From: Hirsutella rhossiliensis
Taxonomy: Eukaryota > Ascomycota > Sordariomycetes > Hypocreales > Ophiocordycipitaceae
Direction of reading: 5' to 3'
Length of the DNA stretch: 64,000 bases
NCBI RefSeq assembly: GCF_020360975.1
Contig: NW_025408678.1
Coordinates: 1,612,001-1,676,000 of the forward strand
A program made the translations under genes and the position numbers. Positions 10,850 through 21,341 of this stretch are shown piece after piece (positions within the stretch are counted from its first letter, which is position 1; every line of letters begins with the position of its first letter). The notes below the pieces were generated by a model. The model was not told where the DNA came from, did no database searches, and saw only the letters and a program-made list of their open reading frames with translations.

Positions 10850-13800
10850 TATATATATATACTTTTAGATTATAGCGTAATAGGCAATTACGTTTTACCT
10901 AAAGTCGTTAATCGTTACCGACTTATATAGAGATATAAGAAAGATCTATATAAACTTACGAATATTAAAGGAGAGGCCTTTAACTATAATAACGGAATTA
11001 TTAATATAGAGATTAATTACCTTAATATTAATATCTAGGGCTATAATAAATAAGTTAACTTTAATATTATAGATATTAAAGAATATAACCTTATATTAAG
11101 GCTTTTATAGCTATAAGAGAGCAACCTATTAATTAACTAGAAAACTAGCTAGCTATATTAAAATAAAGACGTAAGTTTCTAGGACTAGTAGATTTAAAAG
11201 AAAGTAAAATTTTACGATATTTAGCTACTAAATAAGATAAAAGGGATAACCGTTTAAGTAAATTATTATAGGCTTTAGCGATATAAACGAAAATAGTAAC
11301 TAAACTAATAGATATAATAAAATCGACTAATAAGACCTACGTACTAACTAATATAGCTATATAACCTAGTATCCGATATAAATAAAATAAAGGATATAAT
11401 ATAAAGATCTAAAGAGTTATTACTACTCTAAGGAAAGACCTTAAATAAATTAATAAAGAGCTTAAGTTAAGAGAAACTAGCTCTTAAAAGAAAGAATAAA
11501 TCCTATAAGATAAAATAAAGAATATCCCCTAAGAATACTAGAAATATAATAAACTCTTTAAGGAAGAACTTAAGATAGGGTTACCCGAATATAGCTAATA
11601 GGACTACGAAATTTATCTTAAGGATAAAATAACGCCGACGTTCTATAAGATCTATAACCTAAACGAAAAGCAACTATAAACGCTATACGACTACCTTAAC
11701 GAGAATCTATAAAAGGGATATATATAAATATTAATATCTAAAGTAAGCTATCTAGTTATATTTATTTTAAAGAAAAATAGTAAGCTATAACTAGTTATTA
11801 ACTATAGATACTTAAATAATTTTATAATAAAGGACCGAATACTATTACTACTTATATCGGAACTATAAGATCGATTATAAGGTAAAAAATAGTTTATAGC
11901 CCTCGATCTTAAAGGCGCCTATAACTTAATACGTATAAAAAAGGGATATAAATAGATAATAGCCTTTAAAACGAAATTCAGACTATTTAAATATCTAGTA
12001 ATACTATTTAGACTTATAAATATACTAGCTACCTTTTAATAGATAATTAATAATATCCTATGCGAATACTTAGATGTCTTTATAGTAGTATACCTAGATA
12101 ATATCTTAATCTTCTTAGATACCCTAGAAGAATATAAGGAATATATCTATAAGGTACTCCGCGTACTTTAGAATATAAAGTTATTAGTTAAACTAAAGAA
12201 AAGTAAGTTCTATATATAGGAAGTAAACTTCCTTAGATATATAATCTTACTAAGAGAGATATAAATATAATAAGATAAGATTAACTTAGTTAAAGAATAG
12301 CTAACGCTAAAGAACGTTAAGGATATATAAAGTTTCTTAGGATTTACGAATTACTACTAACGATTTATTACCGATTTTAGAAAGATTATAGTACTACTAT
12401 ACGACTTAATAAAGAAAGAAAAAGGATTTATATAGGACGATAAAGCTAATAGAGCTTTCGAATATATTAAGACTACGATTATATAAGAACTAGTCTTAAT
12501 TACCTTCGATCTAAAATAATAAATCGAACTTAAAACTAATATATTAGACTTTACTCTAAGAGTATAAATTAAATAAAAAGATAATAAAGGAAGACTACGA
12601 CCGATTATATTCTATTCGAAAAAGCTATATAGCGTAGAACTTAATTACCCTATCTATAATAAAGAATTCCTTATAATTATTTAAGCTTTTAAGGAATTTT
12701 AATACTACCTTCTTAGAAGTAAGTATAAAGTTAAGGTTTATATAAATTATAAAAATATCTTATACTTTATAATAATATAATAGTTAAACGGATAATAGAT
12801 CTAATAGGCTAAATACTTATTAGAATTCGACTACGAAATAATCTATAAAAAAGGAATAAAAAACGGTCGAGCTAATGCCCTTAGTCGATAAAGTAACTAC
12901 GATATAAGGGCACCTATAGTAAAAGGATAGCTCCTAGAAATTAACGAAAACGGGAACTACTAGTAACGATAGCTAAATATAATATTTAAAGTATAACCTA
13001 ATAACTTAATATATTAAAAGATCCTAAAATAGATAAAAGAATATAAAGCACCGAACGGATATAACATAGGATATTTAGAAGTTTTAATATATAAAAATAA
13101 AATCTAGATACTATTAGAATTATAAGATAAAGTTATATAAGATATATATAAATATTTAATATATAGATACTAAGGAATCTAAAGAATAATAAAATAGATT
13201 AAACGATAATATAACTTCCTATAGCTTAAAGAAGCAGTATAATAAGTTATTAAAGAATATAAACTTTACGTATAAAGTAAAACTAAACGATATAAACTAT
13301 ATAGAGAATTATAACCGCTACTAGTATTAGAAAAACTATAGGATTTAATAGCTTTTAACTATATTATAAAGCTACTACTATTAAAAGAACCTATAACTAA
13401 CGTTAAGTACGATAGTATATTTATTATTACTAATAGACTAACGAAGTATAGATACTTCTTACTATATAAAGAAGTAATATAAAAGAGCTAGTATATATAT
13501 TCCTATAAATAATTATTAGTAATTATAAACTACTAAACGAGATTATCTTTAATAAAGGAAGTATATTTATAGCTAAGTTTTAGTAAGCTCTTATAGTATA
13601 ATTAAGGACGAAATATAAGCTTAGTATAGCTTATTACCTATAAATAGATAGATAAATAGAACGACTTAACTAAACGCTTAAATAATATTTATAATACTAT
13701 ATTAGCTATAAATAAAACGATTAGGTTAAATAGCTATTAATAGCGTAACTAGCTTATAATAGCTTAGTTACGGAAATAACTAAGCTCTTACTAGTATACG

Positions 13801-14375
13801 CTAATTATAGATATAACCTAGAAGTTTTTAAGGTTACTTAATAAAGACTATAAGCGGAACGAGCGATACTATAAGTAGATTAGCTACGAAAATTATATAA
13901 AGAAATATAATAAGAACTTTAATTCGTTAGAAAACGAATATCTACTTACTATAATCGGAAAAGATTATAGGGACTAATCTTTTAAGAGGGAGATATAGTC
14001 TACCTTATATAATAAAATATTAAAATAAAACGACTAAGTAATAAATTAGATTTTAAGAAACTTAGACCGTTTAAGGTTAAGAAAACTATTTTAAAAGTTA
14101 ACTATAAACTTTCGCTACTAATAATAATATAGATATACCTAATATTTTATATCTTATTATTAAAACTAGCGCTATAAAACGCTAAACTATAAGAAAAAAT
14201 CGAAGTCGACGATAATTAAGAATATAAAGTAGAATAAATACTAGATATAAGAAAATAAGGTTAGTAATAAAAATACCTTATTAAGTAGAAGGTATATAGA
14301 CTAGAGGAAAATACCTAGGAACTACTTAAGTACTTAACCTACTATAGCTCTTTACTTCGATAATTTTACTAAAAG
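10850..14375 (+). pseudogene. Chromovirus Pol: protease, RT, RNase H, integrase, chromodomain
   Basis: Starts abruptly in the protease (GNYVLPKVVNRYRL-like segment near 10890-10930) because gag is deleted. RT follows at about 11640-12300, with FIALDLKGAYN-like and FRLFKYLVI-like blocks; its active site YLDD reads YLDN (12091-12102). RNase H lies at about 12500-12890, ending KNGRANALSR. Integrase runs from about 13050 to 14000, with a TNRLTKYRYF-like core segment at about 13430. A chromodomain (LIKWKGY-type, here LIKQKVY once stops are ignored) follows at 14210-14370. Chromodomains direct integration into heterochromatin in this group. The frame contains dozens of RIP stops. Confidence 0.88.
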
Positions 14376-14399
14376 GTTTAGGAGGGATTAAAGGACTAA

Positions 14400-15080
14400 G
14401 ATCCGTAAACTCTTCGCTAATACCGAATAAAGACTAATTCGCCTTATTAGGAACGCCTAACGATTATAAGTTATTTACTACCTAATACTTATACGTATCG
14501 AGCGTAGGTAAAACGCTATCCTTAGCATTTACTTCTTAGATACTACGACGAAATAACTTAGAACTCTTTTCCTTTATACGATTCTAAATCTTTTAAATAT
14601 AAGCTAAACGATTAACGGCGATAGATATTTACGATTAAAGGTTCGTAAGCTATGCCTAAAGCTCTAATAAGGCTTCCCTAGCTTTATCCTCTTTAGAATA
14701 TAGCCTATACTACTCTATTAATAATTTAGTTACTAGAAGAAATATATTAGCTACTATACGTAGAAAGAATTAAAAGATACCTATAAGAAGAGGCTACTAA
14801 AACACTATTATAATAAGGACGACTACTAGTAATATAATTATTATAGCGCGAAGAATTTTCGGCTATCCGATAATTCGTCTTCTTTGCCTTAAAGTATTAA
14901 GTATATAGTATATCGGTAGGATCTCTACTTAAGTCGATATATTTAGTAAGAGTAGCGCGCTTAGAGGCTTTTCGGGAACGATTTTTTAGTATATAACTAG
15001 ATATACTATTAGTAGTATATCTTAAAAGGATAAAGAAATAAGGAACGATATACTTACGTATAACGCGATAAGGGTATATT
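14400..15080 (-). pseudogene. Antisense coding-like frame downstream of chromovirus pol
   Basis: On the minus strand a frame with very few stops runs from about 15080 to 14400, for example RKASKRATLTKYIDLSRD near 14980-14920 and RIAENSSRYNNYITSSR near 14870-14830. I do not recognise the product. It lies between the integrase/chromodomain end and the 3' LTR, where some Ty3/Gypsy elements carry an antisense reading frame. Gypsy 1 and Gypsy 2 have a comparable antisense frame in the same position. RIP makes it hard to exclude chance. Confidence 0.45.
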
Positions 15081-15146
15081 TATATACGGCGGCTAAGGCA
15101 GCTATAGTAGGTCTTATAGATAAGACTAAAAGGAGGGGAGATATTA

Positions 15147-15612
15147 TATTACGACTACGGCTACTAGGCCGCTAACGGTCGACCGCGTTAAGTATATAAT
15201 ACGGTCTAACGGATAAATAGTTAGCACGACTATCTAATAGATATAGGATTAAGGGGATCGTAGAGATCTAAGTAATCTAGGATTAACGAGATTACTACGC
15301 TCTATACGATTTAACGTTAGGGATTATAGCTAGGCCTATAATCTAAGGATAGTCTCTATAGGTATATATAGCTACCTACTTTTACTCCTTTAGATAGATA
15401 GTTCGATAGCTTTTAATATAATTATTACGATCTCTATTATAGTCTTACCTTTAATTCCGATTACTTAATTACCTAGTTATAGTCTACGGTCTATAACCTC
15501 CGACTTATTACTAACGTAATATGCTTATTATTGCTTAGACCACGCCCTATTATATCTACTAATATAAACCCCTCGATAGGTTTATCCCTTAAGAATAACA
15601 CCGGTCGTTATA
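15147..15612 (+). repeat. 3' LTR of the chromovirus, complete
   Basis: 466-base LTR starting tattacgactacgg, preceded by the purine tract aaaaggaggggaga (about 15128-15141) that fits a polypurine tract, and ending gttata directly before GCTAT at 15613-15617. Confidence 0.92.
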
Positions 15613-15617
15613 GCTAT
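15613..15617. repeat. Target-site duplication GCTAT, right copy
   Basis: Second copy of the five bases at 4039-4043. After it the Copia B sequence resumes with tagtaaggaaggtatataaa, matching Copia A on the minus strand near 6935-6915. Confidence 0.85.
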
Positions 15618-17590
15618 TAGTAAGGAAGGTATATAAAAGAGACCTCCTAGACCTATTAGTAAACTAAAAGCTACTAAAAAACCACCCTTTTAAAGACTAG
15701 CTTTTCTAAGCCTAGAAAGACTACCTAGCTTTATATAAAAAGATAGGGTCTTTTAAAGAGGTCCTTAAGGAAAAGGTAAAAGGAAAATAGGTCCTTAGCT
15801 ATAAGTAGGTCTTTATCTATAAGACTAATAAATATAGCTTCCTTTAAAAGTATAAGGCCTAGCTAGTTATTTACGGGAACTAGTAGGAAAAAGGGGATTT
15901 ACCTACTAAGGCAACTACCTTCGTAAGGATATCTTTTTAGACCCTTATAGCTATAGTAGTAGAATTCGACCTCGAACTTAATTAAATAAATATAGTTAAC
16001 GCCTTTATTAACTACTTACTTAAGAAAGAAGAAGTTATTTATATATACCTTTTACTAAGCTTTTAATAGCTAGGAAAGGTTTTATAGCTTAAGAAAGCTT
16101 TATATAGATTATAAAGATTACCCCTTCTTTAATAATAGTATTTAATAGGTTCTATTAAAGCCCTAGGCTTTAAGAAAGTCCCTTAAGAACTATATATAAT
16201 ATAAAAGGGTAAGATTATAGTCTTCTTTTATATTAATAATATTATCTAAGCCTACTTAAAAGATAAAGAAGTAATAGCTAGGGAGGCTATATAAGGCCTA
16301 TAATAAAGGTATATAATAACTAAGCTAAGGGAGCTAAAGTAGTTCTTAGTAATACGAATCTTTTAAAATAAGTCTTAATAGACTATCTAGCTAACCTAGG
16401 ACGCCTATATCGATAAGGTCGCTTATAAATTCCTCCTTAATTCCCTTAATAAGAAGCTTCTATCTATGCCTATATCGGATAAAGAGCTTTTACTTAATCC
16501 GTCCTTATAAGCTAGGGAGTAAGAAAAACACTAATATTAATAGAAGGTAAGCTCCTTACTTTTTTTTTAGCTATTTTTACTAGACTAGATATCTTTTTTA
16601 TAGTCTCTTAGCTAGCTAAGTATAACTAGAATCCTAGCCCTAGGTACTAAGAAGTAGTAGACTAAGCTATCCTTTATCTTTATTTAACTAGATTATATAG
16701 TCTATGCTTAAGAGGGTAGGGGAGGAAACTAGCTACTAAAATTTTCCTTTATTTAAGCGATTCGTCCTTTACGGATAATTTATTAAATAAAAAGAGCTTA
16801 TAGGGGTATATTATATCCCTTTTTAGAGGAACTATTACTTAAAAAGCTTTAAAGTAAGCTACCGTTACTACTTTAAGTATAGAGGCAGAGCTACTAGCTC
16901 TTTTAAAAGCGTTAAAAGAAGCGATTTTCCTTAGCCGGCTACTAATATTTTTATAACTATAAGTTCCTACCCCGTTAGCTATAGAATATAATAATATATA
17001 GACTATATAGATTCTTATAAAGGAAAATAGTAAGCTATTAACTTAGCTATAGTATATCGATATCTATTAGTATTAGTTATATTAAGAGGTTTAAAGGGGA
17101 CTTATTTCTATTTATTAAGTTTTAATAGTATTAATAAAAGCTAATAGTCTTATAAAGCCCTTACTAAAGTAAAAGCTAGCTATCTTATTATAGTAAATTA
17201 GGCTAGAAGACGTTTAAGAAAAGCTATCCTTAGAAGCCCGCCTTAAGAGTCTACGAGAGGAGCTAATAGTATATAAGAGGAAGGAGATATCTATAGCTAA
17301 AGAGAGGAATTAGGACTTATCTTAAAGGAGGACCTATAGCTTAATTAGGACTTATTTTTCTTAAAGGCCCCTTTTTTAGGGACCTATCCTTAGAAAAGCC
17401 CCCCTTTTTTATAAGACTTAATTTCCTCCTTAGGCCCCTTTTTCCTAAAGTAAGTCTAAAAGAGCTTAGGGCTAAAACCCGGATTTCTTAAGTAAGGGAT
17501 AAGTATAGACTAAGACCTTTTCTATACGCTTACCGGCCTAAGTATTTAGCTTTACCCTTTCTATAAGGGCAGGCTATAGCTAAGGGGGTA
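15618..17590 (+). pseudogene. Copia B RT and RNase H (3' half of Pol)
   Basis: Continuation of the frame broken at 4043. RT covers about 15850-16500; its catalytic YVDD is YINN (16229-16240), both aspartates lost. RNase H is clear at 16755-16930: SSFTDNLLN-like, a glycine-rich GVYYIPF-like block, then an SIEAELLALLKALKEAI-like segment corresponding to the STEAE motif of Copia RNase H. The 3' end (17440-17590) matches the Copia A segment next to its 3' LTR, including the purine tract aaggggg. In-frame stops are frequent. Confidence 0.85.
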
Positions 17591-17968
17591 TATTATAAAG
17601 TATAGCTTAATTTTATAGTTCTTAGAGATATCCTATTATATAAGGGACCTAAGAAGCTAAAAAATAAGTTTTAAAGAAAGAGCTAAAAGGAGGTCTAAAG
17701 AGGAGGGTAAGGGTAAGAGGGGAAGTAAAAGTAGCGATAGCTTCTTATAAAGGTAGTAAGAGATAAGACGGATATACTAGTAACGGCTAGAAAGGAGGGG
17801 AAAAACTAATAAAAAGCTCGGTAATTAAAAGGATATTAATAGCTTCTTTAAGTAAGATCTTCTTTATTAGTTAAGATACTAAATATGTATAAAAAGGGGC
17901 GCTAGATAAAAGAAAGAAGGATAATTAAAGTAATATAATAATTACTCTCTTACTATAATTACTACCCT
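17591..17968 (+). repeat. 3' LTR of Copia B, cut at its distal end
   Basis: Starts tattataaagtatagc, the RIP-mutated form of the TGTCGCGAAGCG start of this LTR family, and aligns with the reverse complement of the Copia A LTR up to ctcttactataattactaccc. Beyond 17968 alignment stops; about 90 terminal bases are missing, so no target duplication can be tested. Confidence 0.82.
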
Positions 17969-18740
17969 TAGCTTTTATATAATTAAGACTAAAGCTATTA
18001 CCTTAAAGGAGCTAGCCTTAATAAATCCCTTATTAAGGAGGTCTATAAAAGTCTTTTTTAATACTAATAGTTCCTCTTATAATATACTATATAGCGGCCT
18101 AAATAGTAAGGGGAGCTCCTTACTATTATCCTTTATATAAAGCGGTATTAAGTAGTCTATACTTAGCTTATAAGGGTCTAACTTATTAGCTTTACTCTTT
18201 TAAAAGAGCGGTAGTTAGTTATAAAACTATAGTAAGATAGCTTATTATAGCTCCTCTTTTAATATAGGGCGCTTTAGTTATAGCGCTTTCTTAATATCTA
18301 TTAAGCTAACTATATAGATTAATATTATAGCTATAGCCGTCCCTTTTTACTTATAAGTTTATAGTAATATACTTATAAATACTAAGGCTAAGACTTCTTA
18401 AGTATCTTATAATTTAAGTAAGGTATTTAGCGCTCTTTTCCTTTTATTACTATATTAAACCTAAGATTATATAGGGCTAAACTATAGCCTCCCTTTATAT
18501 AATACTAAATAAAACTTTATATATATTAACTATAGCTTCCTAAGAATTAAGGGAAACTTAAGCTAAGGAACTATATATACTACTAATAGCTATAAGAGGC
18601 TATTAACCTTTATAGCTACTTAAGCGATACCTTTATTTACCGTGCTTTTTATTATAGCTAAGGCGCTTTTTATACGCTTAAAGTAAATCTTCTTTACTAG
18701 TAAGTATAGCTTAAGTGCTTTTACTTTATTAATTATAGTA
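17969..18740. other. About 770 bp of unidentified RIP-mutated DNA between two Copia LTRs
   Basis: Lies between the broken 3' LTR of Copia B and the start of the Copia C LTR. I see no terminal repeats, no coding motif and no similarity to other parts of the window. It could be an insertion into a longer Copia LTR array or a remnant of the original target. Confidence 0.4.
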
Positions 18741-18972
18741 TAATTCTTAGAAGAAAGATATAAGAAGTATATATAAAATATATAAAGGTAAAATTAAAAG
18801 TAAGGGGATAGATAAGTAAGCTAGAGATATTTAATTCTTATAAAGGTAGTAATTATAGTAAGGGAGTAATTATTATATTGCCTTAATTCTCTTTCTTTCC
18901 TTTATTTAGCGCCCCTCTTTATACCTATTTAGTATCTTAATTAATAAAGAAAATCCTACTTAAAGAAGCTAC

Positions 18973-19352
18973 TTTAATAGGTAAGATCGCACCCCTATAA
19001 ACATTAGCCTATTAAAGGGATAAGACCCTTAGCACTCCCCTTTTAACTTACTTCTAAGTATACTTAAAGGCGTTATAAAGACCTTAATTATTTAATTAAG
19101 TATCTTCCTTAATTATAGTTAATTTAAATTTTTATTTTTCCCCTTTAAAGTAAAGGCTATTAGTTATATAACTCTAGTAAAGATAAAGAGGTATAGAGTA
19201 AAGAAATCTCTAAGACTTATATTTATAAACTAAGGCCCTTAGAGCTATATATAGGACCGATAATTAAATAATTATATAGTTAATTACTTTACTAATCCTT
19301 AGCTACGTACTACGTATGCTTTAGGTATATACCCTTATCCCCGTTAAACTAT
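18973..19352. mobile_element. About 380-bp unidentified insertion in the Copia C LTR
   Basis: The Copia LTR reads continuously aagaagctactaatgtcc in Copia A, but here aagaagctact is separated from aatatccttttaact by about 380 bases. The inserted piece has no coding frame. I could not find a convincing terminal inverted repeat or duplication, so whether it is a MITE, a solo LTR or other is open. Confidence 0.5.
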
Positions 19353-19609
19353 TAATATCCTTTTAACTATCGAGCTTTTTATTAGTTTTTCCCTTCCTTT
19401 TTAGCCGTTGCCGGTATATTTATCTTATTTCTCGCTACCTTTATAAGAAGCTATCGCTACTTATACTTCCCCTTATACCCTTACCCTCCTTTCTATACCT
19501 TTTTTTAGCTCCTTATTCCTTCTTCTATACTAAGTATTTTTAGCTTCCTTAGTCCTTCTTACTAAAAGATATCTTTAAGAACTATAAAATTAAGCTATAC
19601 TTTACGATA

Positions 19610-21041
19610 TACCCCCTTAGCTATAGCTTACCCCTTAAGGGTATAGCTAATATAGCTTTAGGCTAGTAAGCGTATAAAGAAGGTTCTTAGCTTTATACTT
19701 CTCCTTTTACTTAAGGAAAGTAAGGGCCCTTTTAGGTCCCTAGGCTCTTTTAAATCTACTTAAGGAATAAGGGCCTAAAAAAGGGAAAGTCCTATAAGAA
19801 AGGGGGCCTTCTTAAAAGGGAAAAACCTAATTAAATAAAGGGCCCTTTAAAGGGAAAAACCTCTTCTTTTTTCTTTAGCTATAGACGTTCCTTCTTATAC
19901 GGGCTATTAGCTCTTCTTATAAACTCTTAAAGCGGGCCTCTAAGAATAGCTTCTTATAAACGTCTTTTAGCCTAATTTACTATTAAAAGATAGCTAGCTT
20001 TTACTTTTATAAGGGCTTTATAAGACCGTTTACTTTTATTAATACTAATAGGACCTAATAAATAAAAATAAGTCCCTTTTAGACCTCTTAAAGTAACTAA
20101 TACTAATAGATATTAATATACTATAGCTAAGTTAATAGCTTACTATTTTCCTTTATAAGAATTTATATAGTCTATATATTATTATATTCTATAGCTAATA
20201 GGGACGGAATTTATAGTTATAAAGATATTAGTAGCCGGCTAAGGAAAATCGCTTTTTTTAATACTTTTAAAAGAGCTAGTAGCTCTACCTTTATACTTAA
20301 AGTTATAATAGTAGCTTACTTCGAAGCTCTTTAAGTAATAGTTCCTTTAAAAAGGGATATAATATACCCTTATAAGCTCTTTCTATCTAAGGAATTATTT
20401 ATAAAGGATAAATCGCTTAAATAAAGGAAGATTTTAATAGCTAATTTCCTTCCTTACCCTCTTAAGCGTAGACTATATAATCTTATTAAATAGAGATAAA
20501 GGATAGCTCGGTCTATTACTTCTTAGTGCCTAGGGCTAGGATTCTAGTTATACCTAGCTAGCTAAGAGACCGTAAAAGAGATATTTAGTTTAATAGAAAT
20601 AGCTAAAAAAGGTAAGGAGCCTACCTTCTATTAATATTAGTATTTCTCTTACCTCCTAGCTTAAAAGGATAGATTAAGTAAAAGCTCTTTATTTAATATA
20701 AGTATAAAGGGAAGCTTCTTATTAAGGTAATTAAGAAGGAATTTATAAGCGACCTTATCGATATAAGCGTCCTAGGTAAGCTAGATAGTCTATTAGGATC
20801 TATTTTAAAGGATTTATATCCCTAGGAACTACTTTAGCTCCCTTAGCTTAGTTATCTTATACCTTTATTATAGGCCTTATATAGCCTCCCTTATAGTAGC
20901 TTCTTCCTCTTTTAAGTAAGCTTAGATAATATCGTTAACGTAAAAGAAAACTATAATTTTACCCTTTTATATTATATATAGTTCCTAAGGGACTTTCTAA
21001 AAACCTAGGGCGTTAAGGGAACTAGTTAAATACTATTACTA
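19610..21041 (-). pseudogene. Copia C RT/RNase H fragment
   Basis: Minus-strand continuation of the Copia family polyprotein, C-terminal part only. RNase H lies at about 20420-20220 and RT from 21041 downward. The catalytic YVDD reads YVND (20942-20931): here the first Asp is changed, unlike Copia A where the second is, showing independent RIP. The frame is broken by TAG stops and by the truncation at 21041. Confidence 0.82.
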
Positions 21042-21341
21042 TTTAAATATAAGAAGCGCTGCTAGAGCGGCTTAATCCGGAGGTTTATACCGCTATTTTA
21101 AGTAGCTCTAGCAACGAGGCATACTAGCTAGAAGCGGGGCCTTACTAGGTACTATCTACCTCTAAGTGCTATATACTACGCCGGCCTATAATCCCCTCGC
21201 TAAGGAGCTACTAATCCTAGCTTACTCCCTTAGCCTACCTCGTCTAAGGAGTCTAACTATAGCCGCCTAGGTAGAATGCCGCGTTACTAGCTAGCTAGTA
21301 TAGCCGTTATCTACTATAAATAGCGGATACGCCCCTATTTA
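21042..21341 (+). promoter_or_regulatory. Likely 5' flank of the DUF3435 gene, possible element edge
   Basis: Non-Copia sequence begins at 21042 with tttaaatataagaagcg and leads into the DUF3435 reading frame, whose first plausible ATG is at 21342. Just upstream of it is cccctatttaaatg, a possible TATA-like element (21330-21343). The sharp junction with Copia C makes this a candidate left edge of whatever carried the DUF3435 gene. Confidence 0.35.

Larger units (their letters stand above)
4044..15612 (+). mobile_element. Ty3/Gypsy chromovirus inserted in Copia B, itself hit by Copia A
   Basis: Element bounded by LTRs at 4044-4482 (truncated) and 15147-15612 and by GCTAT duplications. The internal domains protease, RT, RNase H, integrase and a C-terminal chromodomain lie at about 10850-14370, which places it in the chromovirus branch of Ty3/Gypsy. 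Gag and the last 26 bases of the 5' LTR are missing; Copia A (4483-10808) stands in their place. The LTRs begin TATTACG and end GTTATA, the RIP-mutated equivalents of a TG...CA terminus. Confidence 0.9.
574..17968 (+). mobile_element. Copia B: Ty1/Copia LTR retrotransposon, RIP-inactivated, split by a chromovirus
   Basis: Plus-strand copy of the same Copia family as Copia A and Copia C. A truncated 5' LTR (574-651) is followed by gag, protease and integrase regions (652-4043). The element is then interrupted by a Ty3/Gypsy chromovirus (4044-15612) and resumes at 15613 in the integrase/RT part, running through RNase H to a 3' LTR starting at 17591. The interruption is exact: GCTAT stands at 4039-4043 and again at 15613-15617, and joining the two flanks restores collinearity with Copia A (about 6925-6950 on the minus strand). 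It is more heavily RIP-mutated than Copia A, with stops roughly every few dozen codons, all TAG or TAA. Confidence 0.88.
18741..21041 (-). mobile_element. Copia C: truncated minus-strand Copia copy
   Basis: One LTR (18741-18972 plus 19353-19609, split by an insertion) followed by the RNase H and RT part of pol on the minus strand (19610-21041). Collinearity with Copia A ends at 21041, equivalent to about 6412 in Copia A, where unrelated sequence leading into the DUF3435 gene begins. The missing integrase, gag and other LTR are not found elsewhere in the window. RIP is heavy. Confidence 0.85.
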
